Source: Fasciola hepatica (taxonomy: Eukaryota > Platyhelminthes > Trematoda > Plagiorchiida > Fasciolidae). Taken from it: a DNA stretch of 64,000 bases. This document shows, one piece after another, positions 21,534 through 32,194 of this stretch. The translations under genes and the position numbers were made by a program. Under the pieces are notes generated by a model. The model was not told the DNA's origin and ran no database searches. It worked only from the letters and a program-made list of their open reading frames with translations. Location: assembly GCA_948099385.1 (NCBI GenBank), contig CANUEZ040000103.1:7612501-7676500 (forward strand), given 5' to 3'. The stretch's first letter is position 1. Every line of letters starts with the position of its first letter.

Positions 21534-21673
21534 GGTAACTGGAGAACTTCAAATATTGGGATTAGGTCGATAAAGAAAGTTTGTGGATACGCAAACTTCA
21601 CTGACTGTGACACTTAAGAATATCCCATCGTCGATAGTAACCTCCGGTACTGCAGTTCCACGTCCATCTGGTG
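21534..21673 (+). repeat. 140-bp direct repeat, right member
   Basis: The partner of 19813-19952. After this copy the sequence continues into GAGGTTTTCGATCGG and on to the LINE 5' piece, so this copy looks like the ancestral context and the left one like the duplicate. Confidence 0.85.
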
Positions 21674-21952
21674 GAGGTTTTCGATCGGCAAATTGCTTCT
21701 CTCCGTGTTTATCCGCTGGGTTGTCCTCCCCGGGGGCAAAGCGGGAAGTACCAGAAATTGCCCAACAACTGGTTCATTGACTGGACTTCGTCTGACCTCC
21801 CCCAATGACCCATCAGTCATGATTGCATCTCCGGCTCAAGGAAGCCATCCTACATAGTTTTGTGTCATGGAGGCACACAAGCCATCTCATCATGTGGAGG
21901 TGCAGTACTGTCGGGTTTATTTAGGCGAAACAGCCAATGGGTATTTCTTACA

Positions 21953-22231
21953 TCAGTTGAATTTCCCTGCAGATCTACGGCCCCGTAGGTGGGCCTGTCG
22001 AAACGAACCGCTGACGAGTGCCAGAAAAGCTACTGAGGAGGCTGACATTGAAGGCCAGGGCAAACAGCGTTTTAGACGCCGCTGCTGATTGTGATTTGGT
22101 GAACCATCAACTTTATGAATTGTTGCACTCACACCTAGTAACCTCCTGCCAGTGAATCGAATAAGACAGAACAGTTTGTGGTAACTTCCCACGGCGGTAG
22201 CACGTTCTATGGCTGATGCACTTTGCGACAA
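21953..22231 (-). pseudogene. LINE ORF2 linker upstream of RT, copy A
   Basis: The minus strand reads YHKLFCLIRFTGRRLLGVSA then TIHKVDGSPNHNQQRRLKRC. This matches the endonuclease-RT linker of the same LINE type (LIR.TG.....VS.TI...DG..I.NQ..RL.RW). It belongs upstream of the RT at 20807-19958. About 1.1 kb of unrelated sequence, including a 140-bp repeat, lies between the two. Confidence 0.6.
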
Positions 22232-22500
22232 CCTGATTTCGCGATACCCACAAAGACTCTCGTTAGGTGCACCTCATTGAGAAAGCTGTTTAGTTATATT
22301 CCTTTCGATGCACACAAAAGGTATGTTTCTTTGCATTCTTTCTACTGTGATGATCTCAAAAATTTAAAAGGCGGTGTGCTTCCTTTTGTCTAACAGTTCT
22401 TACGATCGGAAAACGTCCAAGCTTCTAAAGCTTGTGTAGCCGCTCATGTGACTGTTGAAAAGAATAATTGCGATAAAGACACTGTTTGATGAACATACTG

Positions 22501-24399
22501 AGGAAAGTATGAAGCGATTGTTTCTTGATAGTCAAACGACGGGTCAATAAAATCCCTTTGATCTAAGCGACTGGTGAAAGTTACACAAATTCACTTGGTC
22601 GATGTGCAGCTATCATCCGGATTTACTCAGGTGGAATAAAATATTTTCCGGAATGTATCTGTACGTAATGTTCAGCACAAAAGTTAATGACGATTTTTGC
22701 TGATTTATGGACCAACGCAAGATTGTAGGCGGAAAACTGTGACAGCCGTTTGAGCATGAAAGTATTCAGTTTCATCACTGAGTGCTATGAACTGTGGTTC
22801 CTTAGTAAAATGTTCCAGCTTGGGCTGAAGCAACACGATTTTTACTGAAATGGATACAGCCTCGCGGTTTTGAAAATCATGGGGAATGTCTAAAAATATT
22901 TTGAAAGTAAACTAGCCACCATCATTGACTTGTTCTTCGGTGATAGTTTCAACATTTGTATTTCTAGATGAATTTCTAACTTAGGACTTTGTGTGGTTCG
23001 TGAAAAAGTAGGAAAATAATGCATCCATACGGTCAGATTTATTCAGTACATGGGAGCAGGATGAGGACCAGTTCACAATTCCATTTTGTTTGCGATAAAT
23101 TACGGGAATTCCCTAGAATTTCGGTATTTCGCAATCCAGTAATATAAATTTGGCGCGTTTTCAGCCAGTGAATTCCTATGAGATCGGAAGTGGTTTACCG
23201 TAAAAAGAAAACAGAAAAATAGAAAGCGTAGCGCTTTAGGAGACAACAAAATCAAATAGAGAAGAGGATATTTTTGTCGTTGAAACAATTGAAATTTCTT
23301 TGATCAGTGAAGAAGTCTGAAACCAGTCTGCAGATGTTTGGGTTGACATCAATTACGGAGGGCATATAGAGCAATGCTGATCTGTCAAGGCATCCAAATG
23401 CGTCTTTCTTATCTAAGAACCCCATTCTGTCAGTCTCGAATCTTCTGTCTAAAGCCGAAATTATTTATTGTACCAAGCAATCGACTTCGTGAAGTGTGGA
23501 GCGCGAAGACCAATGAAAACCGATGTATATCTTCTTCAATAGACCCCACGGTAATACAAGTTACCAACAGCCTCTGGAACAATTTAGGCATGACAGAATT
23601 GCAGGTGATTGAGTGGTGCTCCCTGGATTTCTTCATTGCGAGAAGCCTTGAAATTTCATTTACCAGAAGGACTCGTTTGTACTGTTCAGTATCACGTTCT
23701 TCCCTATACTATTTTGCTGGAATAAACCGTACATGTTTCCAATAGAAAATAGACACTGTTAATGGAGGTGGATGCTCACGCTCCATACTCCAATCTGGCA
23801 ACGAGGGCACATTTTACCAGTCAACCTATTGTTGAAGTCCGGTGTTTTTTCCCACGTTAGATAGGTTGCATTCTTCAGAGACTTATCCTCCATATGATAA
23901 CTGTAGGTATATGTGCTCCAATCTGTCTTTTTGCTGAGGTCTTTTGAGGCCACGATAGTTTGCCTTTCCAGTCCAGTGTCGATGAATATTCGATCCTTAT
24001 CTTGATAAGAAATAGTTCGTGATACCATCAGAACCAAATCTGAATGTGCCAAAAAACGGTGGAATTGATTAGATGTAGTACATTGGAAATGCTAGTTTGT
24101 CTGTGTTCTGGTTGCGAATATGACAAATCGCAACAAGTTAATTGCAGGAAAGCTGAAGACATACTCCGAAGAACAGTGCTTGATCAAACATACCAAGCTT
24201 CTTTCAACTGCTTGTCACCTGCAACACCATGATATGGGAATAAAGTAGAGGGATGAAACGTTATTTCAGTACTTGTGTTGTTTACCAGTTTGTGTTGCAT
24301 AGTAGCTATTCAAATGTATTATCGAATTTTAACGAACTTTAGGAAACAGAAGGAATAAGCCCTCATCCAAAAATGGAACTTTTCCACATTTTACTTCTG
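22501..24399. other. Left-arm segment missing from right arm; no gene recognised
   Basis: This 1899-bp segment is bounded by CTG on both sides and absent at 53285. It holds minus-strand frames of 97 codons (23759-24052, ending CPRCQIGVWSVSIHLH) and 68 codons (23430-23636) with no family match. Part of it (to 22839) is present in direct copy B, so the segment is ancestral and the right arm lost it. An intron-like GTATGT ... TCTAACAG gap lies just left, at about 22321-22397. Confidence 0.55.
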
Positions 24400-24495
24400 T
24401 GAATAAATCTCTATCTTTCTACATCCTTCACCTGAAAACAATTTGCATACTCTGTGTAATACAGTATTTCATTTTATCTGATATAATTCCCAGAA

Positions 24496-25290
24496 ATGTC
24501 GACATGTCAGCGACATGGAACGCTGAAAGCTAGCGAATACCGACAATTCTTACTATACCTGGGACCCGTAGGTTTGATACATTTACTACCGGAAGATGTG
24601 TACCACCATTTTTGGGCACTCAAAATCGGAGCACATGCTCTCTCATCCTCGCTTTTATGTTCGTTACCACCAGTCCGTAGCTGATCTTCTCTCCATGTTT
24701 GTCCAACAATTTGAACTTTTTTACGGTTCGAAAGAACTCGTTTATAATTTTCACAATTTGATTCATTTGAATGATGATGTACTTCTACACGGAATGTTGG
24801 ACTACTTTTCCGCCTTTCCTTTTGAATCCTACCTTGGTTATTTGAAATGTCCTATCAAAGGACCCAGAAATGCTGGCCAACAATTGTACAAGAGATTGAT
24901 TGAGGGCCGATCTCTTCCTCTTCCATTACAGTGGAATTCCTATATGGATGGTACTGGTTCGCCACTATTCCGAACACCGATATAGAATAACGTTTTCTTT
25001 CTTAGGATTGCCTTTTTCACTGACCGATCTTCGGACAATGTAGTCATTGTACACGGGTTTCCTGGTGTCATTGTCAACATTTCGGATAATATCATTCGTT
25101 TCAAACGATTTGTTAATCCACAACCATTCTTCACAAAGTATTTACCATCTACTTATATGTACGTTTTCTCCGTCGATAAGTTAGGTGTGGTTGTTTTCTC
25201 TGCTACAACTGTCGATATTGAGTGTAAATTCTTGTTAATGCCATGCTTAAGATACTTTGTAGTTATCCCTGTGTTGCATACTTTTTCAAG
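24496..25290 (+). CDS. CACTA-like transposase, C-terminal part (left copy)
   Basis: Reads RHGTLKASEYRQFLLYLGPV then GLIHLLPEDVYHHF (24496-24618). After a one-frame change it continues HPRFYVRYHQSVADLLSMFV, ELVYNFHNLIHLNDDVLLHG and LDYFSAFPFESYLGYLKCPI (24596-24950). These are hallmark segments of the C-terminal half of animal CACTA/EnSpm-type transposases (K.SEFR.FLLY.GP, HN..HL.DDV, FSAFPFES.L). A GT...AG gap (24952-25006) leads to VVIVHGFPGVIVNISDNIIR and PSTYMYVFSV, a usual transposase end, stopping at TAA about 25303. The catalytic N-terminal part was not found. It is the least decayed coding unit here. Confidence 0.65.
24951..25006 (+). other. Candidate short intron in CACTA-like gene
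   Basis: GGATG|GTACTGGTTC ... TTTTCTTTCTTAG|GATTGCC, about 55 bases. In the right-arm copy the donor reads GATG|ATACTGG (reverse complement of 52729-52739), so the GT is lost there. The reading frames on both sides carry transposase-like sequence, which supports splicing. Confidence 0.45.
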
Positions 25291-25329
25291 AACTAAATAC
25301 TTTTAATAATAACAATGGATTTCCTTTTC

Positions 25330-26720
25330 AGATGTTTCGGCTCGTACGTTTCCCAAAGGACGGTTCAGTTTGAATCATACATCACAGCTGGCTGGTGGAT
25401 TCAAAACACACAAGATGGCCAAGCGGGAAACGTGCTTCGGAATGTCGGAGCATGTTAATTTTAGGTAAACAAATGCCCGACGACATTCCCGTTGATGAAT
25501 ACCATGAACTGTTTAGTTCAAGTACGAGTTCATTCAAAACATTAAACGATTACACCAGAAAGTTTCCATGAGATTCAGGAGTGTCAGTCGCAATATCTGC
25601 AGGATGCCACTTCAGAGGCCTGTGATGCGACAGTACCAATGACACTGTTTGCAACGAGGTATACATCACGCAAAATGTACTTCATTGGCATTTTCTGACC
25701 CCTGCAGATGAACCATCAATTTCAGCAGTGATTCAGAAGATACTGATTGCGAACCAAACACAAAATACGACCCCTGGAACCAGTAGTTGTTCCAAGTCTA
25801 CCGGAACAATGTCTTACTGCTAGTCAGATAGCGGGGTATGGTAAGCAACCTAACTAAATACTTCCTGTCACCCAGACCGTCCCGTATACTAGAAGCCGGC
25901 AATCGAATTCCGATTTTGTCACCTATATCGTAAGTGAACCAGTTCTTGCTAGATTCATTTACACCACCATGTAGTTTTGGAAATGCTAGTTCCACTAGTT
26001 TCAACGAAAAGTTCATTGAAAAGACACATATCACCGTGGGACAGTTAGGAAAAAAGGTGGACAAGTTGCAGGTTTCAGTGGCCGCCATGGTAGGAGACAT
26101 GAATATAAAATTCTCTACCATCATAGCACTGCTGAACTCCGGGTTCGAGGCGTTACAAAACCAAATAAACGACTTATCTAGCTCAAGACCAACACCCGGG
26201 GTGCAATCATTCTACAAAGCGACAAGAGCCACCACAATGGAAGACTCAAAAACCATGGATGGTTATACGGATGTTCTGTCAAACTACGAACACCTGGTAA
26301 GATAACAATATTGCTCATTATTGTTCCAAGTTTCCATGCTTGTCAGGACTGTAACAAATGACCTCCAGGAATCAGTCCGAAATATGTTGCCCCTGATGGC
26401 CAGCGATGAGCTTGCAAAGCAGTTTTGCTGGTCAGGCAGTGTTACTAAGACCGCCGTCTCACAGCTACGATTAATGTGCGTAATTGAAAGCAGGTATTTT
26501 CGTATCACACAATTCATACGACATTAAACGCCGTTAAAAACAGTGAGCGGCTGAGAGATATCTCCGACGGGGATATCGTGAAACATATACAACACTGGTT
26601 TAACAGCGCCAAGGACCGCGGATCGTCGGGCAGGAAACCCAAGTAAAATATTGCATACACATGGGTTTTGAAATTCAGTGAACCACTGCTTCATGTGTAA
26701 TTGTATGCGATACATTGTGA
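25330..26720 (+). CDS. DUF4806-like transposon companion gene (left copy), multi-exon
   Basis: Several pieces appear in order. About 25470-25600 encodes an acidic segment. 25934-26305 is an open exon with a coiled-coil-like stretch (QLGKKVDKLQVSVAAMVGDM) and a proline-threonine linker. 26321-26480 gives ESVRNMLPLMASDELAKQFC followed by WSGSVTKTAVSQLRL. After a short gap, 26519-26646 gives NSERLRDISDGDIVKHIQHW then FNSAKDRGSSGRKPK. The last two exons together resemble the DUF4806 domain. The gene lies in the same orientation 0.1 kb after the transposase end, which suggests a two-gene transposon with a DNA-binding accessory protein. Exon borders are inferred. Confidence 0.5.
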
Positions 26721-26873
26721 AGCACGTATACCAACATTTATTTTTGGTACTTTCTTTTACGGATTTCCATTAATAATTCACTTTTCATCAATATCACTAT
26801 ATATGAGTGCACGTGACTATTAAATTTTCGTATTTTACCGTACCATTGCAGAGGTCAGTTGAACTTTTGTAGT

Positions 26874-27291
26874 GACCTCGATCGTTTTGAGAAAATGACT
26901 GTTTCCTGGATTCCATTTTGGATCTATTTTCTCTATGATCTTTTTTGACGTTTGATATCGACCTCATAGTGTTTTCCGGTTGCGCACGTTTACTGGACTG
27001 ACGTTTCCGAGGTTTCCGTTGACCTCGTCCTAAATCACGTTCACTTTCGGTCGTTCGCTAATTGTACTCGCTGGCGGTTCGCTTTCTGCACAGCCGTTGC
27101 GTTTCGTTACGTTTTCCGTTCGGTGTATCTCTCTTATCGGTACTGTTTTGGTGCCACGTAATATAGAATACACATTGCATCTGTGAACAGACTTGCGTCT
27201 TCTCTATTCTTCCGATGGAGGGATAACGTTGGTATTCCGCTGCTATACCCAACAGGAGACACGTTCACCAGCCGCTCTAGAACGTCTTCCA
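26874..27291 (+). repeat. Gypsy LTR (solo, left arm), about 418 bp
   Basis: From TGACCTCGATCGTTTTGAG to CGTCTTCCATA. It matches 48534-48952 (the copy B 3' LTR) at roughly 95% with the same end points, and 40491-40890 more distantly. No gypsy coding sequence adjoins, so it is a solo LTR or a captured one. Its inverted copy is at 50391-50808. Confidence 0.75.
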
Positions 27292-27534
27292 TACAAGTTC
27301 GACCCGGGCCCCGAAAATATATAACAAAACCCCACGGATGCCCCAAAGAATGGCACTTCCGGTTTTGGCCTGTACCGATCGCTGTGGTGCCTCGTACAAA
27401 TATACGTTCACTGGTTCTTGAGCTTTGTCTTTTATCGAGATTGACCTCGTGCTGTGACCAATTGTGTTGATATGTGCATCTATTTTCAGATCCGTGAAAC
27501 TAACGTGCTTACAGAATGGCTGGACGAACAAGGG

Positions 27535-27860
27535 AGTGCTGACATAAGCAACACTGGAGAATATTAAAGTGTGCAGTGGTCGCAATGACCAGTAAAGCAA
27601 CAGGCGTCGGACAGCACAACATTGACCGTGAATTGAGGCAGAAATAATGCACAATGTGCCTTATGGGTGCCGAAATATGGTTGCAACGTGTCAGAGCTTC
27701 CAGAAAAGGATGGAAGTGTGCACCAGTTGGACATTTGAACGACCACCACTGAGTAACCGGGTAGGAGGGTTTTCATAATACACGGTGATGGGGTTCTGAA
27801 ATTGCAGTCAGAGCCCAAGCAGCACATTGCCCACCGCAACATTCTGGTAACATGCCGGTA
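27535..27860 (-). repeat. Dispersed repeat piece, inverted relative to LTR
   Basis: Reverse complement of 49822-50150 and homologous to 17031-17290. Placed head to head with the LTR at 26874-27291, with about 240 bases between. The minus-strand frames here (27277-27654, 27564-27842) are repeat-derived and not supported as genes. Confidence 0.6.
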
Positions 27861-28158
27861 GGTCCGTGAATTGCGGTGTAATCGTGAGCTTTTGTCTTAG
27901 TCGAGTGAAGGCCAAGTTTGCGTCCCAAAGCTGCTCTGCGGTATCTCGGATTGTTCTTACCCAACATGGGTACAAACTAAAAATACGGGAGCGGGAAAAC
28001 GCTACTTTTAGCGCAGCTTTCGATCACACGCGATAAATGATACCTATTTTGGCGATTTGTACAGTCCACGATCACTGCAAAGATACAACTCACGATAACT
28101 GCCGGCGAGCGACGTGTGACCTGCTGCATACTTAAGTGCATAAATTTATGCCTACTCA

Positions 28159-28161
<3 letters not shown>

Positions 28162-28232
<71 letters not shown>
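28162..28232. repeat. (TA)n microsatellite, about 70 bases
   Basis: Uninterrupted TA run about 50 bases outside the inner end of the left inverted arm. The inner end of the right arm also lies near a TA run (49328-49362). Confidence 0.95.
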
Positions 28233-28234
<2 letters not shown>

Positions 28235-28286
28235 TATCTCTAACAGGGAAAAACTTGTTGAAATTATTCCGAGCCTAATTACATAT

Positions 28287-28825
28287 TTAACTAGCATTGT
28301 GCAAACTAGCTGGCAATTTCGATCCCCGAGTTGCAGTCAGTCTCCTATTCTTAGCATACATCTTGTCAGTGAACAGATGAAAGTCGTGATTATGCAGCAG
28401 ACACTTGTACTGAGATCCGACAGCACGGACAATGGCTAATGCCGAACAATGGGTGTCACAGTATCCGGAGGAATCAGTACATATCAGCACCACAGCACCG
28501 ACCTTGTGGCCGCCATTCGAGGCCTCCGGTTGTGAACGCAACAGCACTTCACACGATAATGAGGAAACGATTCCGGAAAGGCACCGGGATGCGTGTGCAC
28601 TCTAGTTGAACCACTTTCATTATCATAAATATGAAAAGAAGTCAAAGTTTCCCTCTGAAAAACACGAAAATCGTTATCAAAATCTGGAAGACTTGTGTAC
28701 ACATCACGAACCAAACGGGCGAACGTTCCTAAATTGTCGACTGCAGTGGCATTCGCCGCTCTGGACGCCATTGCGACCAACTGATAACTTTGGTCGCAAT
28801 GCTTATATACTCTCATGCCACACAC
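28287..28825 (-). pseudogene. MULE-type transposase DNA-binding domain, copy 1, frameshifted
   Basis: The minus-strand frame 28825-28484 reads FDNDFRVFQRETLTSFHIYD and HYRVKCCCVHNRR. The next frame (28547-28287) continues EASNGGHKVGAVV ... SQYKCLLHNHDFHLF. Together these give the CxxH...GC/G-A...HNH pattern of the FAR1/WRKY-like N-terminal domain that precedes MULE transposases in animals. It is homologous to the copy at 29840-30262. No MULE catalytic domain follows. Confidence 0.55.
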
Positions 28826-29839
28826 TCAAACAAAAATCACACCATAAAATTTCACGTCAATATCATTTTCTACAGGCGCCGATTCATTTGTTCTAACCGT
28901 TTCACAGCTTCATTCGGGCTACATTTAAGTTCGTATGTTTGGACACCATCACCTAACACGTCCTTTCGAAAATTTGCTCCCTCGTTAGTGACGCGCTATT
29001 GCATTGTACAAGTGGAATATTGTGCTACAACGGAGTTGCCCCACCTGGCTTGACGCTTTTATTTTTTTATGAACGAAATTTGAAAATGTCGTATTGGTCT
29101 ACCTTTTACTTTGCTTTTACCTGGGTAATCTTTGCGGTATTTGGTGTAAAACTGCTTAGTAGCGATGTGAAAAATTGTGGTAAATTTTTGAGCGCAAGCA
29201 GCTTCCTGTATTTCTCCTAATTAGAAAAATGGGTGAATATCTTATATCAACCACGGTGTAATATCGATGGATTCGGCGACATACTGAACACATATATGAC
29301 GCATCATTGGGTACGAGGCTATCGAAATGTAAATGGGTTGCTGGGTCATTGTTCTCCGCATATTTCATAATTCCAAGTTTTGTAGTGTGACACATTAGCG
29401 CTACAAAGCCTGAGGGCTCCTAAATCATGCTTGTAGGCTCAGACAACCGCATAGGACCCCCAGACAATTTTTGAAGCTTCTCTCCATCGAATGTATGTGC
29501 TAATCCAAAGCATGAGGAGAATACCGTTACGTGTCACAGAGCATACCCACCACAATTCATTTGGTGAGTTGCATCTGCAAGCACAACATTGCAAAGCTTG
29601 CCGTTTAGTTCTATGCTAACGGAGGGCAAGAAGGATACAAACTTAATAACGTCACCATCACATTAAATCTTGTATTTCCATCTTTTTAATAGCTGACCTA
29701 CGATGGTCGCCTCGTTTTGGCCATCCCAGGCGGTGGGCTTATTTCTGATTGGCCGGAAATCATCCCTACAAAGGCGACGATTGAACGCCTTCTTCGTATA
29801 ATCCCTGAGCTCAGACATACGGTGAAATGTATGAATCAA
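28826..29839. other. No gene recognised
   Basis: Short frames only. A hydrophobic 73-codon frame (28999-29220) and a cysteine-containing minus-strand frame (29156-29395) have no family resemblance. The sequence separates the two MULE-domain copies. Confidence 0.3.
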
Positions 29840-30262
29840 CTAAAACACATGACATTCTTGGTCACGTGTCAGAAATCTATTCCTAACATACAAACCCTTC
29901 GCACGGCACTGAAAACTATGGCTGTGGACCACTAACCATCGCGTCACCATGTACACACTACCAACGGCACGAAGCTTGACGAAAGCCTTGCATCCCAAGT
30001 TTGAGTATTTGAAGCAACGAATCAGTTTACGTTTGGCAGTGAACAAACATAACCTCCTAGCGGAACAATGTCTTCGTCTGCGATGTACGCAGCAGTACTT
30101 GATGATATAGTACTCCATGTTGCTCGGCAAAAGTATGCCACATTCGCGAGCCGCTTCAGCCGTGCGAGATTTATACACGTAGAAACTTAGTGAAGTCGCC
30201 CATTGGAAATCCCGAAAATCAGAGTTGAAACACTCTAAGTTCGGGTGACTTCTCCACATCAA
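29840..30262 (-). pseudogene. MULE-type transposase DNA-binding domain, copy 2, single frame
   Basis: 140 codons on the minus strand: FNSDFRDFQWATSLSFYVYK, EYYIIKYCCVHRRRRHCSAR, LIRCFKYSNLGCKAFVKLRA and RWLVVHSHSFQCRAKGLYVR. The order (F..F......FY.YKS, Y.I.YCCVH, GCKA.V.LR, V.HSH/HNH) is that of FAR1-like zinc domains of MULE elements. It is unbroken across the domain, with histidines in an HSHS arrangement. The catalytic transposase is not adjacent. Confidence 0.6.
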
Positions 30263-30623
30263 ACGCAGAAATTCACCGGCATCGTCAACATTTGCCCTCT
30301 CTATTGCGTCAGCCGATCAGCGAAACACACTGAAAAGCTGGGGCCAGCATGGTGTTTGAACTATTTCTTATATGGCCAACTAACCAATGGACTCACAGAT
30401 ATCGAAACACGAAAACAAAAGTTTCATTTTCAGCTCATACATTTGATTTGCTAAGTCAAAGTTAAGAACTGTAAAAATAATAACATTTGGAGCAAATTTG
30501 AGATTGAGGCATCATCCTCCCAATTACAATTTCCACGTTACACCAACCCAGACGGCGAGTCCGCACTTTCGGTGTGTCGTGTATCGTGCGTTTGAACCCG
30601 TCAATCAATGTGGAGTATTGCAT

Positions 30624-31153
30624 CCAAGAAACTGATGCCTCATTTGAGTTTCCTGCAACAACGAAGTTTATGTTTAACCTGTAGGAGGTTAGAAATGTAA
30701 GCATGAAATGCACAGTCACTTAACAGTGTTAGTTGTTGATTTATGTCCACAAAATTGAAGTCTTGGTATTGTATGCTTGGGAAGTATTCCTTTGGGCTGC
30801 TTATCAATGTTAATAATATTATTTTAACTCATCATGTAAATGCTCCAGTTGTACTTTCAACTGGAACTCTTTTATATTGATGGTAGTTTTGTGCAGAAAA
30901 GTGAAATTTACTTTTTAAAATGATGTATTATGCATTTCATATTCAAAGTCGTCAAATATAGTTTCGTTTTGCATCCAAGAAATTGATGCCGCTGATGAGT
31001 TTCATGTAAAGAGATGGTCTATGTTCCCTCACTAGGAGGTTAAAAGTTTTGACACTTTATGTGCAGTCAAATATCAGTGTTCGTTGTATATTTATTTGCA
31101 CGCAGTTTCAGTTTCAGCATGGCATGCTTGTGAGGTATTCCTGGAAATTGCGT
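30624..31153 (+). repeat. Old direct repeat, about 180-bp units 348 bp apart
   Basis: 30624-30800 and 30972-31153 share GCATCCAAGAAA.TGATGCC, TGAGTTTC, AGGAGGTTA.AA, GTGCAGTCA.., ATCAGTGTT/AACAGTGTT GTTGT and GGCATGCTTG/GTATGCTTG..AAGTATTCCT. Non-coding. Confidence 0.6.
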
Positions 31154-31352
31154 ATCACAAGGTTTGATAGTTAGGTTCTACCAGACTCCTTATCTGCTAA
31201 TGATATTCTTGCAGCAGACAAATTTGAAGACCTTGCATGGTTGTGTAATTTGTACAATGACTGTGGCCATGAGTATGTTTTACCGGACGGACTCAGAGTA
31301 GGATTTTGGTGGAATTGAAAGCATTTTCTTTTCCAATGTGCAATCAAAATTT

Positions 31353-31618
31353 TGGGATTCTCCCCGGTTAAGTCAGAACCTGATCCCGTATAGAATCTAT
31401 AGCCCTCGGTCCTCGAATTGTCACACGATAGCAAATATACTCGGCAGCGCGCGGAGCAAAACTCAAAACGCTGGAGTGGGACAAAATGTGTATTGGAGGA
31501 GCGCAATGGCGTGCGGACGACGTACGCAGAAGGAGCAAGTGGCGCCACCAAAAACGGTAAATGTTCAAATAAACCAATTTGCTAGTCTTTGACATCGTGT
31601 GTTGTATGGGTAGCACTA
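31353..31618 (-). repeat. 3' LTR of internally deleted gypsy element
   Basis: 266 bp, near-identical to 33949-34216. On the minus strand it begins TGCTACC after a purine-rich AAGAGGAGACCCC tract (31624-31640), as expected for a polypurine tract preceding a 3' LTR. Confidence 0.65.
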
Positions 31619-32194
31619 AAGGGGTCTCCTCTTAGCAGGCCGATGCATTTGGGCTTCGACCCCTTATGGTTCGTAGGCTCCGGTTGCAAGAGACGTTTTC
31701 CACGCCTCCCGCTGCGGTAGAAAACAACAGCGAGGCCAGCACAGGCCGTTTTCTAGAAGTCACACTGGTCGCTGTGCCTCGATCGAAGAATTACGTCCTC
31801 TGTAACTTTTCATCCGACCGGGGTAGATCCTGCCTGTGACTTGGCAGTGGCGATTGCGTTGTAGGGTTTGTCGTTGTCGGCATATACCAAAATTTCAGTT
31901 TTGCCTGTGGTTGTTATTGCCTTCACAAACAAGCCAGCATCCGGCGTCAAATGAGTCCAGTCGCGATCCAATGAGCGCTGTGTTGGAGCCATGCGAGATC
32001 CTGGAACTTCATATGGTTCTGTCCGACGGGAAGGCAGAAACACAAGGAAGCTGCGCACCAGGGCGCAGTCGAATATCCGACTAAGGGAGACATACCGGAG
32101 CAATAAAGGCTGCCGCAACCTCTGTCGTGATAACCACGTAGTCGTGCATTCATGCATAATGAAACTATGTACAAGTTAAATATGAAGAGTAAAC
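31619..32194 (-). other. Gypsy 3' untranslated region, no gene recognised
   Basis: Lies between the end of the integrase frame and the 3' LTR on the minus strand. A 115-codon minus frame (31810-32157) has no known match. Confidence 0.35.

Larger units (their letters stand above)
18340..22839 (+). repeat. Direct duplicated block, copy A (partner 41572-46086)
   Basis: About 4.5 kb matched base for base with 41572-46086 apart from a substitution at about 19291 and a 15-bp indel. Left of 18340 the two gypsy copies are only about 88% alike (13 differences counted in about 108 bases), so identity jumps abruptly. The right edge ends in CGAT, shared with unrelated sequence at the partner. Confidence 0.9.
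19948..28113 (+). repeat. Left arm of large inverted repeat
   Basis: Reverse complement of 49492-55836. Paired positions sum to 75784 for 19948-22500 and to about 77683 for 24397-27840, so 1899 bp of this arm (22501-24399) is missing from the other. A further shift of about 100 bases near 27850 reflects extra sequence in the right arm at about 49700-49830. Identity is near 99% where compared. Confidence 0.9.

Noticed and set aside
27277..27842. 125- and 92-codon minus-strand frames mirrored at 49840-50405
   Set aside because: They lie in LTR and dispersed-repeat DNA and are open in both arms only because the arms are near-identical.
28116..28439. IYIYIY-containing frames across the TA microsatellites (also 8093-8347, 49092-49397)
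   Set aside because: Translation of (TA)n; no gene.
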